Source: Wyeomyia smithii
Taxonomy: Eukaryota > Arthropoda > Insecta > Diptera > Culicidae
Length of the DNA stretch: 64,000 nt
Reading direction: 5' to 3'
Assembly: GCF_029784165.1 (NCBI RefSeq)
Contig: NC_073695.1
Span: forward strand, 243,882,089-243,946,088
Shown: positions 1-11,151 of the stretch, in pieces
How positions within the stretch are numbered: position 1 is the first letter of the stretch
Layout: every line of letters starts with the position of its first letter
Notes under the pieces: generated by a model
The model's input: only the letters and a program-made list of their open reading frames with translations
Told to the model about the DNA's origin: nothing
The model's database searches: none
Made by a program: the position numbers and the translations under genes

Positions 1-2819
1 CAGGTCACATGTTACATGTGACATGCCATGTACATCATATAACATGTGATACTAGCCATTTTATACGAGTTATCGTTATTTTTATTTATGTTCATTTACA
101 TAGACCACACTGTTTTGAAACGATACGAGAATTCCAGTGAAATATGTATGAAGTCAGAGTGGTCTGTGTACATTAATATGGTAAAATCACTTATTTCGCC
201 AAAAAACGGTAATTTTATGTATTCACATGTTAAACCACTTCAAAACCTTTATATTAGAACATTTTGTTTGAAAGAATCCGTTAAACAGGATTTTTTTCAG
301 AGATTTTTCGAAAATTGCTTCTCCCGACAAATTTGCTCGATGGCACATAGACCACTCTGTTCCGCAACGGCTCATATATGGAGGAAATATTGATCGGAAC
401 TTGCGTAACGTATTTATTGGATGCCATTGCCGTTCTAACTACGGCTTGCGGTATTAGAAAACTACCACCAAACGACGCGATGCGGTGCTAATTTCAATTG
501 AGACGCTCTCTCTCTCTCTCTCTGTCACTCTCTCCGTCGATTGAAATAGTCATTAGTTTCGTGTTTGAAACGATCAGATGAACAACAGACGGGAAAGAGA
601 AAAAGAAGTGATTCGTTGACAGTAGCCGAAAGGAATCGAGTGAAAATGAAACGGTTCGAATCGAAATGACAGCGCGAGTATATCAGTTTCATTGTTTTAT
701 TTCGAAAATGTAGAGCCCTGATAGTAACCATACTTTTGATTACTCTAGCTATAATATTATGATTTTTATGTTGAAGTGTTCAAAGTTTGAGTCAAAATGG
801 ATGGAATGGATAAAATATTCAAAAGTATTTTAGCATACACTTCAAGTATTAACGCTTTGGATATGCTTTGATGTGGTTCGGAAATGATGAATGGATTTGA
901 AGGCCGTGAGGCGGTAATCAGTAGCCCTGCTTCAGTTGTATAGAAGAAATGTCTTTTTTTATGAACACCAAATTTTACATGCAGGAAAAAAATATACTTT
1001 TGTTGTTGAATCTTGATATTAGTTTCATTTTTCTAAAAATAATCATATTCCGATGACATAATATGACGATATACTTTTGGTAATCAATCTTCCTAAAGCA
1101 TCAGTTTTTGAGATTTCATGAAGTTTAGTTCAGAAAATTCGAATTGCCAATGAAACTACGTAATTCGACTCCTTGACAGCAAACTTAAGGATCATAGAAA
1201 AACTCCCAAGGTGAAATCCCAAGCAACTAGAAGTTCGAATTTCACTTAACAAACGAACTTAGAAGTTCACATAAGATTCGGTTTTGGCTCCGCGGAACTT
1301 TCTTGCTGAACAACAAAACACACAACAAAATGAGTTTTTCAAAAACAATAAAACATGTGGTCTATTTTATTATCATCGGAATTTTATTATTTAAATTAAT
1401 GGCAAAAAGAAAACAAAGCTATGATTCCAATAGGTAATATTAGGGTGCTTGAAGGTTTCTCTATCTAAACACTTTCTTTTGTTACCTTACAGGAAATCAA
1501 TTATGAATTCAGATACACATGAATGTGCAGGTCAAAAGAAAAAATAAACCGGATGTAAGCTGTGAAACCCCGTTAGACATTTGCTGTGCGTAATGCTTTC
1601 ATCCCTGAGCAATTTGCCCTAATCTTGGATGGCCACGGCATGATGTTACCGGTTTTGGAGATCCGAATCCATTTCTCGGACACCACCGAGAGTTCCCTGT
1701 GTTCAAAGGCGTTGGTCGTTTCGCCTGCGGCACACAGCACATCTATTGACCGAAAAAGTTTTCATTGATTTTGAACATTTATCATATTTTGTATATACTG
1801 CTTACCAGGGTAAATTTCCAATAAACGTTTGGATGGAAAATATTGCGTACAACCTTTTTCAACTGCATTACCAACGAACTGCCGAAAAATCAAAAAAAAA
1901 AACTAGAGAACTGTCAGATTTAAGTTCACATTGCGCACTGCGTGTACTTTTTCTGAACTTGAAAGTTCAGAAAAAGTTCCGCGTCAGCCTTTTCTGAACT
2001 TCCTAGTTCGCATGAGGTTCCGCCTGTACTTTATCTGAACTTTCAAGCTGAAAGAGAGACCCGGTATGTTCCTAGCTATGAACGTGTAGGTAATGAAGAG
2101 AAATCAGCACATCTAGTAAAATCGATGCTGATAGCATATAGCGGGAACGGAGCAGTGGTATGAATCTAGGCTTCAAAAAGGGAGGACTCGAGTTCGAAGC
2201 TTGTGTAGTAAATTGCAAAAAAAATATGAAATTTAATAATAAATATGAAGCCCAGACATTATTCTTCTGATTTAAAATTCTTCAGTAAATGATTATCATG
2301 GGATTGATGAAGCAACACGAATGATGAGGGAGGGAATTGAAAAATTGCAAATTGATGTTTATTTTAAGTATTTTGAAGTTTTCTTTTCAAGCTGAATAGC
2401 GCTCTGTTCAGCGACCTAACCGAACTTAATGTGAACTTTCTAGTTCGGTTTAGAAGCTGCTTCGCATACTACTCGAAGTTAATTCAACAAATGCAAACTT
2501 GAAAGTACGGTTAGTTACTTAAAAATTGAGCTGAAAAGAATGCTTTACATGATCGTTAGATTGGCTGATTAGTCTATGACTTCTACTTTTATCCGAACTT
2601 TTGGTTACTTGGGATACCAGTTAGCACAAAGAACTTTGTGTTGAAATATAAACATAAATTTAAAGGTCAAGAGCCTATTAATGATAAAAGTATTTTTAGA
2701 GCCAGAACGGTTCGTTTAATCGACAAAATTGTAGATAATAATGTTTACCATAAAAAAACTATACACTGTAACTAGCACAAAATGACATCTCTACTGCCAT
2801 TTCAATCGTAGTAGTCCCA
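1..2819. other. Intergenic DNA, no gene seen
   Basis: No reading frame here shows a recognisable domain, codon bias or paired splice sites. The interval is AT-rich. It holds a short (CT)n run at 506-523 and several scattered copies of a GAACTT/AAGTTC word (1227-1310, 1930-2060, 2400-2620) that make local palindromes. The open frame at 46-393 has no homology that I recognise and is probably chance. Confidence 0.6.
1946..1977. repeat. Perfect 15-bp-arm palindrome
   Basis: The arms ACTTTTTCTGAACTT (1946-1960) and AAGTTCAGAAAAAGT (1963-1977) are exact reverse complements separated by 2 bases. They lie in a cluster of GAACTT-type words. The role is unknown; it may be the core of a degraded inverted-repeat element. 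Confidence 0.75.
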
Positions 2820-3477
2820 CACTGAACCAAGTATTCACTTATTTGTTATTGGAAACGTCACATAGCTTTATTTATTTCATAATCTAATTCATGTTATGTG
2901 AATACGATAAACTTCATGAAAAAACCAAATGAAATTTGTTAGAACGCAGGAATACTTTTTATCTGTCAACCTGATAGCTTTTATGTGAATACGCTTCATG
3001 TGCGTGGACAGATAATAGTTATGAGATTTTCAGATATTTAGCTGTATCAGCTCCTAACATTTTCGATGGACAATTTCAAGAACAGTTTGGAGCAAAGTTC
3101 CGTTGAATGGAGTTAAGTTTTATTTGTAATGTAAATTTTATTTACAGTTATGTTTATTTATTATTTGTAATGTACCATTATTGAAATAAATGGACAAATT
3201 CAATCTCTAATATATAATATTTTAATTTCGGAAAAATGCAACACTTCAAACTACCAGACCGAACATTACATGCACAAGCACATGAAGTATATTAAACAAA
3301 ACCAATAATTCTCATCGCTGTAAAACACATACAGGACATGTGATTATTCCAATGGATATAACTAAAACCGTAATGTGAGTTTCTAAGTGACAATCACATA
3401 AATGCTATTGAAAAACCTACATGGAAAAAAACTATTTATGTTTTCCATTAACTTTTACATGATTACTTAGTTCAGTG
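2820..3477. mobile_element. MITE-like element with about 18-bp imperfect terminal repeats
   Basis: The left end reads CACTGAACCAAGTATTCA (2820-2837). The right end, read in reverse complement, is CACTGAACTAAGTAATCA (3460-3477), with 2 differences. The 658 bp between is AT-rich and non-coding. No clear target duplication is visible, so this could be a chance pairing or a decayed non-autonomous DNA element. Confidence 0.4.
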
Positions 3478-3696
3478 TATGTTCTACACAAACCTTATGC
3501 AAACTGGGACAACTATGCTTGGAAGGGCAGTTTAGCCGATAGGAACATCTGTACAAAGTTTCAATCAGATCAAAAATAGTCGATTAAAATGGTTACTATT
3601 TTGTGGAACTGCACACAACTGAAAGTATCTAAGTTATAATGCTAAAATACAAACGCCTTTAAAAAAAATTAGACAAATACGTGTACCCTTCCGGCT

Positions 3697-3895
3697 GATT
3701 TTGGGGTACGATGCTGGCCTAACAAGCCGTCGTAGTTTCGAGTCCCGGCTCGGGAGAGACTGTTAGTGTGAATAGATTCGTAGCGCTAGCCCCGCAATTG
3801 TCCTGTACACTTAACAGTTGGCTGCGAATTCTGTGTATAATAAACAGAAGGTCGAGTTCCGAATCGGAATGTAGCATCAAGGCTTTGCTTTTTCC
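3697..3895 (+). mobile_element. tRNA-derived SINE, 5'-decayed copy
   Basis: The sequence from the GGTACGATGCTGGC block through a B-box-like GTTTCGAGTCCC to the GGCTTTGCTTTTT tail matches the copies at 20508-20714 and 61109-61340 (both minus). The anticodon-like arm has lost a base relative to those copies. The 5' A-box region is poorly kept and no target duplication is apparent. The family is RNA-polymerase-III-type, non-autonomous and moved by a LINE. Confidence 0.8.
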
Positions 3896-4690
3896 CGTGT
3901 GTAAAGTTTCTCTCAAACAAATTGAGAATCGAATCAGTGTACAGAAATTACGTTAAAAAATTTGAATAGAATATTATTGTATATTATCCAGAACTCACAA
4001 ATGTTTTCATGATAGGTAGAATACGAATTTTCCTTTCAAGCGAAATTGAAATAATTACGATCAAACGTTACTTTCAAAAACTTTTCACATTTCGGAAGGG
4101 GGCAAAAATGAACTCCAAACACGCAAACAAAACATCTGTTGACGATTAATTTGTCACGACAATAACATATTTCGAGCAAATCATGATGCCGCTAAATAAC
4201 TATAATAACTTGTCGCTGTTTGTACTGATTGCGAAGTGTAGTAGGAAGCATAACTCAACCATTATGGCTTAATTAAGGTATTTTTCAACGCAAAGTTTTT
4301 TGGTCACGACTGTATGTAAAATCATTGAAATTTTGGTTGCTCTAATGTTGCCGGTTACAATAAGCAGCAAATTCTCAGTCACAGCTGAGACCACAGAATT
4401 AATTTCGTCAGCCGAACCAGATAAGCTCCACCTAATTGTCTGCTTCAGAGAAATGTTTTCCGAGTGATTATGATGACTAAGCCTATTAAAATTGGCTTAA
4501 CACACATCGAGTGGTACTCACAGCTAACGCCACCGCTAGTAAATTGACTTGTGTTCTGTTTAGCCATTTGTTTGCCACCGTGAACAGAAAGCCCACCCAC
4601 CTAATTATTGTCGGCCCCCGTGCTACACATAAACTCACCCCATCCCGACCGAAAGCTACAGGGTGTTATCGGGGCCGATAATCGTTTTAT
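3896..4690. other. Intergenic DNA, nothing recognised
   Basis: AT-rich sequence without a supported gene or a clear repeat end. From about 4370 the base composition rises towards the GC-rich leader that follows. Confidence 0.5.
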
Positions 4691-6675
4691 TGGAATAGTT
4701 TCGAAAATTACATGTCAGATCAACCCGTCATCGGACGACGACGACGGATCCAACGCAACGTAAGTTGTTTACAGTTCACCGATAATCCACTTGCCGAGCA
4801 GCTTTCTTATCGCAATCCGACACAATTCAACAGTCAACTTATGCTGCTACAGAGGGGAAAAAATACTAAAATATTCATGATGCACGACTGGTGAGTGTGG
4901 GTTTAGGTTGCTACGATCGTCAGCCAAAGTCACCGAAGCGTACGGCCGTGCGCTTTTCGTTCCTTCGAATTTCCCACGGCCCGCCGCGTTGCGCTTCGCC
5001 TTCTCCAACCTTGCTCCGACTGTTGCGTTGCGGCGGATAACTCGCGGAGGATTTGGCGCGCGCGTGAGAAGTTCGGCAGGATTGCACGCCCGAACGGGTG
5101 GTGACATGGTACGGTTTTACTAGTGCAAAGAAATGGCAAAGAGAGGAGCCACTGTTGACTCTCCAGAGATAAGTACCAATGTTCATCTCGGAACGAACTA
5201 AACTGCATTTGCTATTTGCTGGCGGATCATCGCTCGAAATGGAACAATAAACCGAAGGAAAATTGCTCCCCATACGAGGACCGTTTTGTTTGATGCTATT
5301 GTGTTTCACAAGACAGCTGTACAAGCACACACATACAAACCCCGCTGGGAAAACATATGAGATGAAAGACAATTGACACATTTTTGTGTGTTCTGCTGCT
5401 ACTTCTGTTTGTTCCTAATCTTGTTCTGCTTCCTCACGGGAATGCTGTTGCTAGTGTAGCACGATGAAAATTCGAGTTGGTCAATCGCTGCCACTGTCAA
5501 TGCTGCTAATGTTGCTGCTACTACTGCTGGGACGATTCGAGATGAAAATCAATTTTCACACAACCGCTGGATCTCTCGCCTCTCACAATATTGATTTTAT
5601 GAGCATCAAAAATTCATCACACACAGAGGCTGCTTCTGCCCGAGCCAGTCAGCACACACGAGAAATTTTGCGCTTTTCGCACTCCCTTTGCCTCTGCGAA
5701 ATTCCTCTAAACTGGCACCGCACGTACATTCTCTATCATGGCCAACCTCGAGCGGTCGGGAAAATCTCGGTCAAATTCACACACTTTTCCACGGTTCACT
5801 TTGATGCGTCGGCCAGTCGGCGGAGGGAGGATATGAATCTTATTTATGTGAAGAAAGTAAAAATTAAATAATAATACAAAAATTACATCAGCGCTCGAAT
5901 CGCTCGCTACTCCAGCCGTGGAAAAAAATGCGAAAAGACAAATATCCTCACTCTCCGGGTGTTGGATAATGAAAAAGAAAAAACAAAAAAAATAGAAGCA
6001 AATTCTCACTTTCTTTTACGAATTTTCCGCTTTTCCTTGTTGCTCTTCTTCTCCTTTCGTTCGGTTGGATCCGTCTAAAGCATGCTCTGGGAAATTCTTC
6101 TGCTTATTCCTGCAGTGAAGCCACACAACACAACACACATACGCACGCATACACAGAGCGAGAAACAGAGATAGGCTGGCACGAAAAACACACTTGGAGG
6201 AGTTGCGTTTTGAAACAAAACGGGAAGCAACCTTTACTTTTTTCTTCAACCTTTACGCCGCACGTTCACCGCGAGACCAACACTGACACTGACTGTCCGA
6301 CCGAACAACGACTGGCTGGTTTTCCACCGTCGCCGTCTGCTGAGATCATCGGAAAAGCGGCCCTCCCGGTTTTTCTTCACAATTTCTCCCTGTCAGCTGA
6401 GAGTCGGCACAGATTTTCCGCGCCGCACTCACCGTTTGCGGTGCGTTTCGCTCACTTTCTTCGCCTCGTTCGGGTTCGCGGGTCGTTCGTCGGGATTTGC
6501 ACACGTACACTTGCACACGCTCACACACGGGTACACCCACACGGGTGAAAAAACTCCGCTTAGGTTAGGATCAGATTAGCGCTCGAATGCAAGAGCAGCA
6601 ACCGACGGAAATCGTTTCGGTAGCAAAGTTTTCGCTTTCGCAAGTTTCGACAGTTGAAATTAAACTGAGTTGACC
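4691..6675 (+). promoter_or_regulatory. Probable promoter and 5' leader of a plus-strand gene
   Basis: About 2 kb of locally GC-rich sequence with CA/CACA tracts (around 6120-6160 and 6490-6545) runs up to a good start context at 6676. No TATA box is obvious. Short open frames on both strands, including a leucine-rich one at 5464-5871, have no conserved domain and are taken as leader sequence. The transcription start cannot be placed from sequence alone. Confidence 0.4.
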
Positions 6676-6766
6676 ATGGCGGCCGGGCAGAGCAGCAACT
6701 CATCAACGTTCGGTTCGGGGTTCACCACGCTCACAGCAGAGCACACCCGACGACGCATGCCATCAG
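6676..6766 (+). CDS. Putative first coding exon (30 codons plus 1 nt), gene unknown
   Basis: The ATG sits in a strong context (TTGACCATGG) and opens a Ser/Thr-rich peptide beginning MAAGQSSNSSTFGSGF and ending at ...RRMPSG. A consensus donor, CATCAG|GTGAGC, ends the exon at 6766. Read-through instead gives a low-complexity CAG/Gln stretch and a stop at 6852. I do not recognise the protein, and no following exon was found downstream in this window, so the gene would need a long first intron. It could also be a chance ATG inside a leader. A second donor-like site (AAGGTAAGC) lies near 6968. Confidence 0.35.
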
Positions 6767-7604
6767 GTGAGCAGCAGCAACAGCAGACGCTCAAGTCGAA
6801 AGGAAAACGCGACGGAAAACCGAAACATGTTCTGCTGCCTCAGACAACATGAATGGTGGGAACCGTTTTTTTTTTCTTTTTGTTTCTTCTTCTTATGTTT
6901 CTGTTTCGTTAATTTGGTTGCGTTATGACGGCTCTCGCAACTGACCCGTCGCTCTCAAGCACTTTTAAGGTAAGCAGGGGTGGTACTATGGCAGTGGCAT
7001 GCATGCACCGGCCTACTGACTGCTAGCAGTGCTGATTAATAAATGAATCGCCGTCAGAGGGTGAGAATGAGCAGCAGGCGAGAGAACGACCCTTCGCTCG
7101 CCAGGTTGCTCTTCCATACAACCACGACGTCGTCGCAGCCGTCTGTGTGGCGATGGGAGCTCCACGCTCAAGTGAACATCGTGCCGTCATCGTCGGGAAT
7201 ATCCTCGCCTGCTGTTGTGTAGCTGCTGCTATGCTCCGCTGCTAGGGTGGTTTCAGTACAGCAAGATGGACTCATAGGGATGTCTAAAACGGAGTTGTGT
7301 TTATCGGGGATCAATTTCAACAAGTTACTCCACTGCTGCATTGTACACTGTTAATGAGAGCATTGCCAGCTAGAATGACCGGTCAATGACCAAAATTCAT
7401 ATCAAAGTTCGTTTGATTCAAAACATGCTTTTGCAAACGCATTTAGCTAACAGTACTGATTTTCCACTGATAAGAAAATGTTTTAGACTATAGTGGTTTT
7501 TTTCAGACGGACGTGTGCATTTTTTACAAACAATGTATTTGAATTATTGTACATTAGTAATTTCTGATAACATGAAAAACTGTTTGGAAGTGCTTTGACA
7601 AATG
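6767..7604. other. Presumed intronic or intergenic DNA
   Basis: The first 500 bases stay moderately GC-rich, with CAG/GCTG words, then fall to AT-rich sequence. No further coding exon or RNA gene was recognised. Confidence 0.4.
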
Positions 7605-7685
7605 CTTTTACGTAGTTCCACAAAAAATGTCCCAGTTTGAATATATTTTCAAATCATTTTTGATTCGGCAAAGCTATCGATAACA

Positions 7686-7946
7686 ATTTTGTCTTTCCAA
7701 AAAAAATATTCTTAAAAAAATTTTTTTGTGGAAAAAAGTTAAAATAAAAATTAAAAATTCATTATCTAGGGTATCGAACGTCTTCGTCAGTGGTTTTCTT
7801 CGGCAGTTTTTCTGCAGAAATCTTATGCAAAAGGGAGCCGAAGTAAACCACTGAAGAAGACGCAAACATGGAAAAATAAAAAAAAGTAATTTTGAACAAA
7901 AAAAAATAAATTTCTTAGAGTGTATATTTTTTTGGAAAGACAAAAT
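7686..7946. repeat. Imperfect inverted repeat (outer hairpin of a pair)
   Basis: The outer arms ATTTTGTCTTTCCAAAAAAA (7686-7705) and its reverse complement (7927-7946) match perfectly. The inner arms at 7779-7804 and 7837-7862 (CGTCTTC..CTTCGGC) match at 24 of 26 positions. The DNA between the arm blocks is A/T-rich and only loosely complementary. It lies directly beside the near-perfect hairpin at 7950-8152. Confidence 0.7.
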
Positions 7947-7949
7947 TAT

Positions 7950-8152
7950 TCAATCAAAGAAATAGTTATCGGTTTCCGTTATACTCTACTAAATTTTTTG
8001 GAAATAAATATTGAAATTCAGTCCGCAAATATATATTTCGAGGAAGACTGTACGTCACAGTCGAAATATATATTTGCGGACTGAATTTCAATATTTATTT
8101 CCAAAAAATTTAGCAGAGTATAACGGAAACCGATAACTATTTCTTTGATTGA
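7950..8152. repeat. Near-perfect hairpin, 92-bp arms, 19-nt loop
   Basis: Left arm 7950-8041 and right arm 8061-8152 are reverse complements with a single mismatch (ACTCTACTAAA on the left, ACTCTGCTAAA in the reversed right arm). The loop 8042-8060 with its edges contains a small alternative stem, GACTGT/ACAGTC. A transcript would fold into a 92-bp duplex. Possible origins are a recent inverted duplication, a palindromic MITE or a small-RNA hairpin locus. No promoter is visible. Confidence 0.9.
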
Positions 8153-8290
8153 TCTCAATCACTCTGCTAAGACGCTCGTTATAGATTTTCTAGATTTGAC
8201 AAAATTATTATCTACAATTTTGCCGAAATCGCCACACCTATCAAACAAACAGTTTTAGCCCTAAAAATATTTGTAATCATCAATATCTTT

Positions 8291-8819
8291 GGGGCCATCC
8301 ACATACAACGTGGACAGATTTTTAACGATTTTGTGGATGATGGGAACTTCTAGGCAAACTTGAAGCACAAGGTCTATTCCAACAATTTTGTCGCGAAAAC
8401 GGAGGAGGAATTAATGAAAAAACGAAGAAAGCTCTTAAAAACATGCCTACACGCATGTTTTTGTCCGCCATGGCGAATGTTCCGGTTAACAGCCGGAAGG
8501 CCGCTTACAAGGGCGTAGAAATTTTTTGCAAATATGATAGTATAATTACCATTAATGGGAGATTTATCCAACTCAATTATCTGTCTTAGTTTTTTGAAGT
8601 AGAATACTTCTCTCAGGAGGTTCGGCTACATAGAGATGTGAAATCTAAAACCGAAAAAAGCGAAAAATATGTCCAATTTCAGATGCTAATAAATCGGTTA
8701 GTATTCGATGGATTTCCTTCGTTCTTGTAGCAATAGATTGGAAAATCCCCAAAAGAAGAAAATTGTAATTTTATTATTCACACTATTGTACTATTGAAAA
8801 TAGTCAAGCCTTGTCGAAA
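8291..8819. other. Intergenic DNA, nothing recognised
   Basis: AT-rich sequence with short open frames only. No repeat end, RNA gene or splice signal could be supported. Confidence 0.5.
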
Positions 8820-9110
8820 CGAAAAATTCGACCTCTGGTTGGTCGTTATATGATTGCTTCCCATGCACGGTCGACAGAATCATATACCTTGCAATTTAAA
8901 ACATGCTATTTGGCCTATATAAGAGCCTGTTTCAGCCGAAGCCGCTCATAACAGTTCTAGACAGCGACAACAGCAGTCGTCCTTCCTTAGCAGCAGCACT
9001 AGCCCTGTGGTTGGTCACCACGTCTCAGGAGCAGCGCGGTTCTTTTCAGCGTGTGTCGCCAGACTGCCATTATTACCCCCGTGTTGGAGCAGCATGAGGA
9101 TTGCCATCAG
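8820..9110 (+). repeat. TATA-containing transcribed-type unit, copy A (histone-gene-like architecture?)
   Basis: A good TATA element (CTATATAAGAG, about 8917-8927) is followed by an AACAGTT initiator-like word. A CCTGTGGTTGGTCACCACG block (about 9003-9021) is shared with copy B at 9840-10215. The block is followed by a short open frame, then by AATAAA-containing sequence at 9148-9160. No coding domain is recognised. It may be a relic of a small-gene cluster; see the stem-loop entry. Confidence 0.4.
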
Positions 9111-9117
9111 GAAATCC

Positions 9118-9245
9118 AATTTTGAAAACCAAAATGCCTTTTTCAAAGTAAATAAACAAGTCATTGAAAGTTAATATTTTTTGACAACACAAGCAAGCAT
9201 TCTGTGTTGGATCCTAGCAATTTAAATCTGTCGCACCCGTCTAAT
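9118..9245 (+). repeat. Tandem 3' unit, copy 1
   Basis: AAATGCCTTTTTCAAAGTAA, then AATAAACAAG and a CACAAGCA..CATTCTGTG..GGAT block, match the unit at 9350-9475 about 228 bp downstream. Copy 1 has an imperfect version of the stem-loop. Confidence 0.6.
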
Positions 9246-9349
9246 TTACTGAATGTAGAATAGCTTCCACAGTGCATGATGTCCGTGTATCTTAATTCCC
9301 CCAATGCTAGGGCAGCTCAAAGGTTGTAATTAGCAACCGATTTTTAATC

Positions 9350-9475
9350 GCAAAATGCCTTTTTCAAGGCAAATAAACAAATAATTGAAAGTCAATAATT
9401 TTCTGGCATCAACACAAGCAGACATTCTGTGCGGGATGCAATCAAATTCTGTTGTAGTTGTCTAATTTTTACTCT
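9350..9475 (+). repeat. Tandem 3' unit, copy 2
   Basis: This is a diverged duplicate of 9118-9245. It contains a perfect 6-bp stem with a TTTC loop, directly followed by AAATAAACAA. Confidence 0.6.
9356..9371 (+). promoter_or_regulatory. Histone-mRNA-type 3' stem-loop candidate
   Basis: TGCCTT-TTTC-AAGGCA forms a perfect 6-bp stem with a UUUC tetraloop, preceded by CAAAA. Those are the size and loop of the metazoan replication-dependent histone 3' stem-loop, although the stem bases differ from the usual GGCYCU/AGRGCC. An AATAAA lies 2 bases beyond. No histone coding sequence is recognisable upstream, so the call rests on structure alone. Confidence 0.35.
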
Positions 9476-9839
9476 ATAGAGTTAACCCCCCACTGTTGGG
9501 GCAGCGCAAAGGCTGTGATCAGCATAACCGACTTTGAATAACAAACTGCCCTGTTAGAACGCATTCACAAAAGCAGTTAGTTCGACTATGCAGAGCTAAT
9601 ATGAAGTCGATTCAATCAATCAGTATGAACAGAATTTCGTCGTCTCCCAGCTGCCAAATTGCAAACGAAATCGCTTGATGTTACAAGGCGCAATACGGTT
9701 AGGGGTAAAATCGTTGCATGTGTGAGAGCACTATCGGTGTTTATTCGCTGGATACAAAAATTAAATGCGAATTGTGGAATAATTCGTCTGAAGAACATTA
9801 GAAAATGGTAAAACTGAAAAGAAAGGCGTGGCCTATTTC

Positions 9840-10215
9840 GTAGCACCCTTCGGCTATAAAAGAGTGTTTCTGGGAAAACTAGCTACATTCATTAGTCGGA
9901 AGGTGAGCTGGATGGACTGTCCAAAACGTTGACAGCAGTAGCAGCAGATATCAGCACTCAGCAGTGGCTGCCTTCAAATTGAACAAATCACTTGCCCTGT
10001 GGTTGGTCACCACGTCTCAAGCCTCTGTCAGACTGAGAGCCAACGCGAGCGATCGGGTGAGATTTTTGCCGTACATCAGCCGGCACATCCTCTAATGGAA
10101 AAGTTGGATCATTTTGTTCAGAAGAATATTACTGTCGGTAATATTACAGAGCTGCGATTGCATTATATCCGATATGGAATTGAACAATTGTTCTTTTGAG
10201 GACAAATAAAACACT
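9840..10215 (+). repeat. TATA-containing transcribed-type unit, copy B
   Basis: A TATA box (GGCTATAAAAGAGTG, about 9852-9866) is followed about 30 bases on by TACATTCATTAGTCGG, an initiator-like start. The CCTGTGGTTGGTCACCACG block (about 9996-10014) is shared with copy A. The unit ends with AGGACAAATAAAACAC, a poly(A) signal, near 10200-10214. The longest open frame is 66 codons (9999-10199) and shows no known domain. It could be a small gene, a non-coding transcript or a pseudogene. Confidence 0.4.
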
Positions 10216-11151
10216 TAATTTGAAGAGTTTATAGTTTTGGGTACCAGTAGTAGTATGGTAACAGCCTCAGCGATAGGTGCAGCCGGTACTGCCATGAGGC
10301 GGATGTTATAAGGAAGTAAATGGAAGCGGCATGGCGAAACAGTTCGGGTGTGCTTAGACGCGCGTCATTTTTCGTTGTTGATATTATTCCCCACATGAAA
10401 CGAAGCGCTTTCGTACGATAGCGGCGGTATTAGCGGTAGATGCATTTGCCAACACTCACTCCAGTGAAGCCGTGTCTAACTTTCAATGTGAAAACACCTT
10501 ACTATTGTGTTGGCCGTGCGCATTAGGCCTCTGCCAGGCTAAACGCGAAAAGCGGCGCGAACCGATTCGCCCAGCCGTAGGTTAATGTACAGCCGTAAAT
10601 AGAGTAGTGTAAAAATATTCTACTTCAACCTTGCGGTCGTGGCTTTGCACACAACCCTCCTGTGCTTCTTTCATCACCATCATAAAAAAGTCAATTTTTT
10701 ACCGCAAACGTTATTAAACTAACCATCCCGATATCCCTTCCTCAATTGATCTGCATTGAACGTGGCCAGCTACGTTATTGACCAGTCAAAAGAAGATCAC
10801 CAGGAATTGTACATTGAAAATGGCTCGCTACTGCTAGGCACCATTTTGTCGGTTCTTTGTGCAATTTCAGCTGTTTCTGGTCAATCGCGGGCAACACACG
10901 GGCGATCAAATATGCCATGCTATGCTATGCTATTATTAATAAAAGATGTTGTGATAAAAGGTACTGTAAAATACATAGTCATAGTAGCGAAAAGTCCGAA
11001 ACATGAACTAAGTGGATGTCAAAACTCAATAGCGAAAATTTGAGGCTGAAAACGAGCAAGAGCTAAAATTATATTTGTTATTGCAATAAATTGACACCTG
11101 AACAGAGAGGAACTGGCAGCACGGCTATCGCCAGCACGTGTGAATTCTCTG
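10216..11151. other. Intergenic DNA, nothing recognised
   Basis: Mixed-composition sequence, moderately GC-rich at 10240-10660 and AT-rich after. No supported exon, RNA gene or repeat end was found. The open frames here (for example 10756-11043) show no domain. Confidence 0.45.

Larger units (their letters stand above)
7605..8290 (+). repeat. Dispersed non-coding repeat, copy A
   Basis: This copy opens with TAGTTCCACAAAAAATGTCC and CAGTTT, followed by a TTTTTGATT(C/T)GGC word. It closes near 8285 with TTATTATCTACAATTTTGCC, then ATCAAACAAAC and AAAATATTTGTAATCA. The same ordered words occur at 35745-36060 (minus) and 48940-49700 (plus), and weakly at 3500-3620 (minus). This copy also holds the two hairpins listed separately. 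It has no coding capacity. Confidence 0.65.

Noticed and set aside
46..393. 115-codon open frame
   Set aside because: No domain, no good start context and no splice partners; AT-rich sequence gives such frames by chance.
5464..5871. Leucine-rich frame resembling a signal peptide (MKIRVGQSLPLSMLLMLLL)
   Set aside because: It comes from CTG repeats in a leader-like region, and the rest of the frame has no conserved features.
10756..11043. 95-codon plus-strand frame
   Set aside because: No domain or codon signal; it lies in unassigned DNA.
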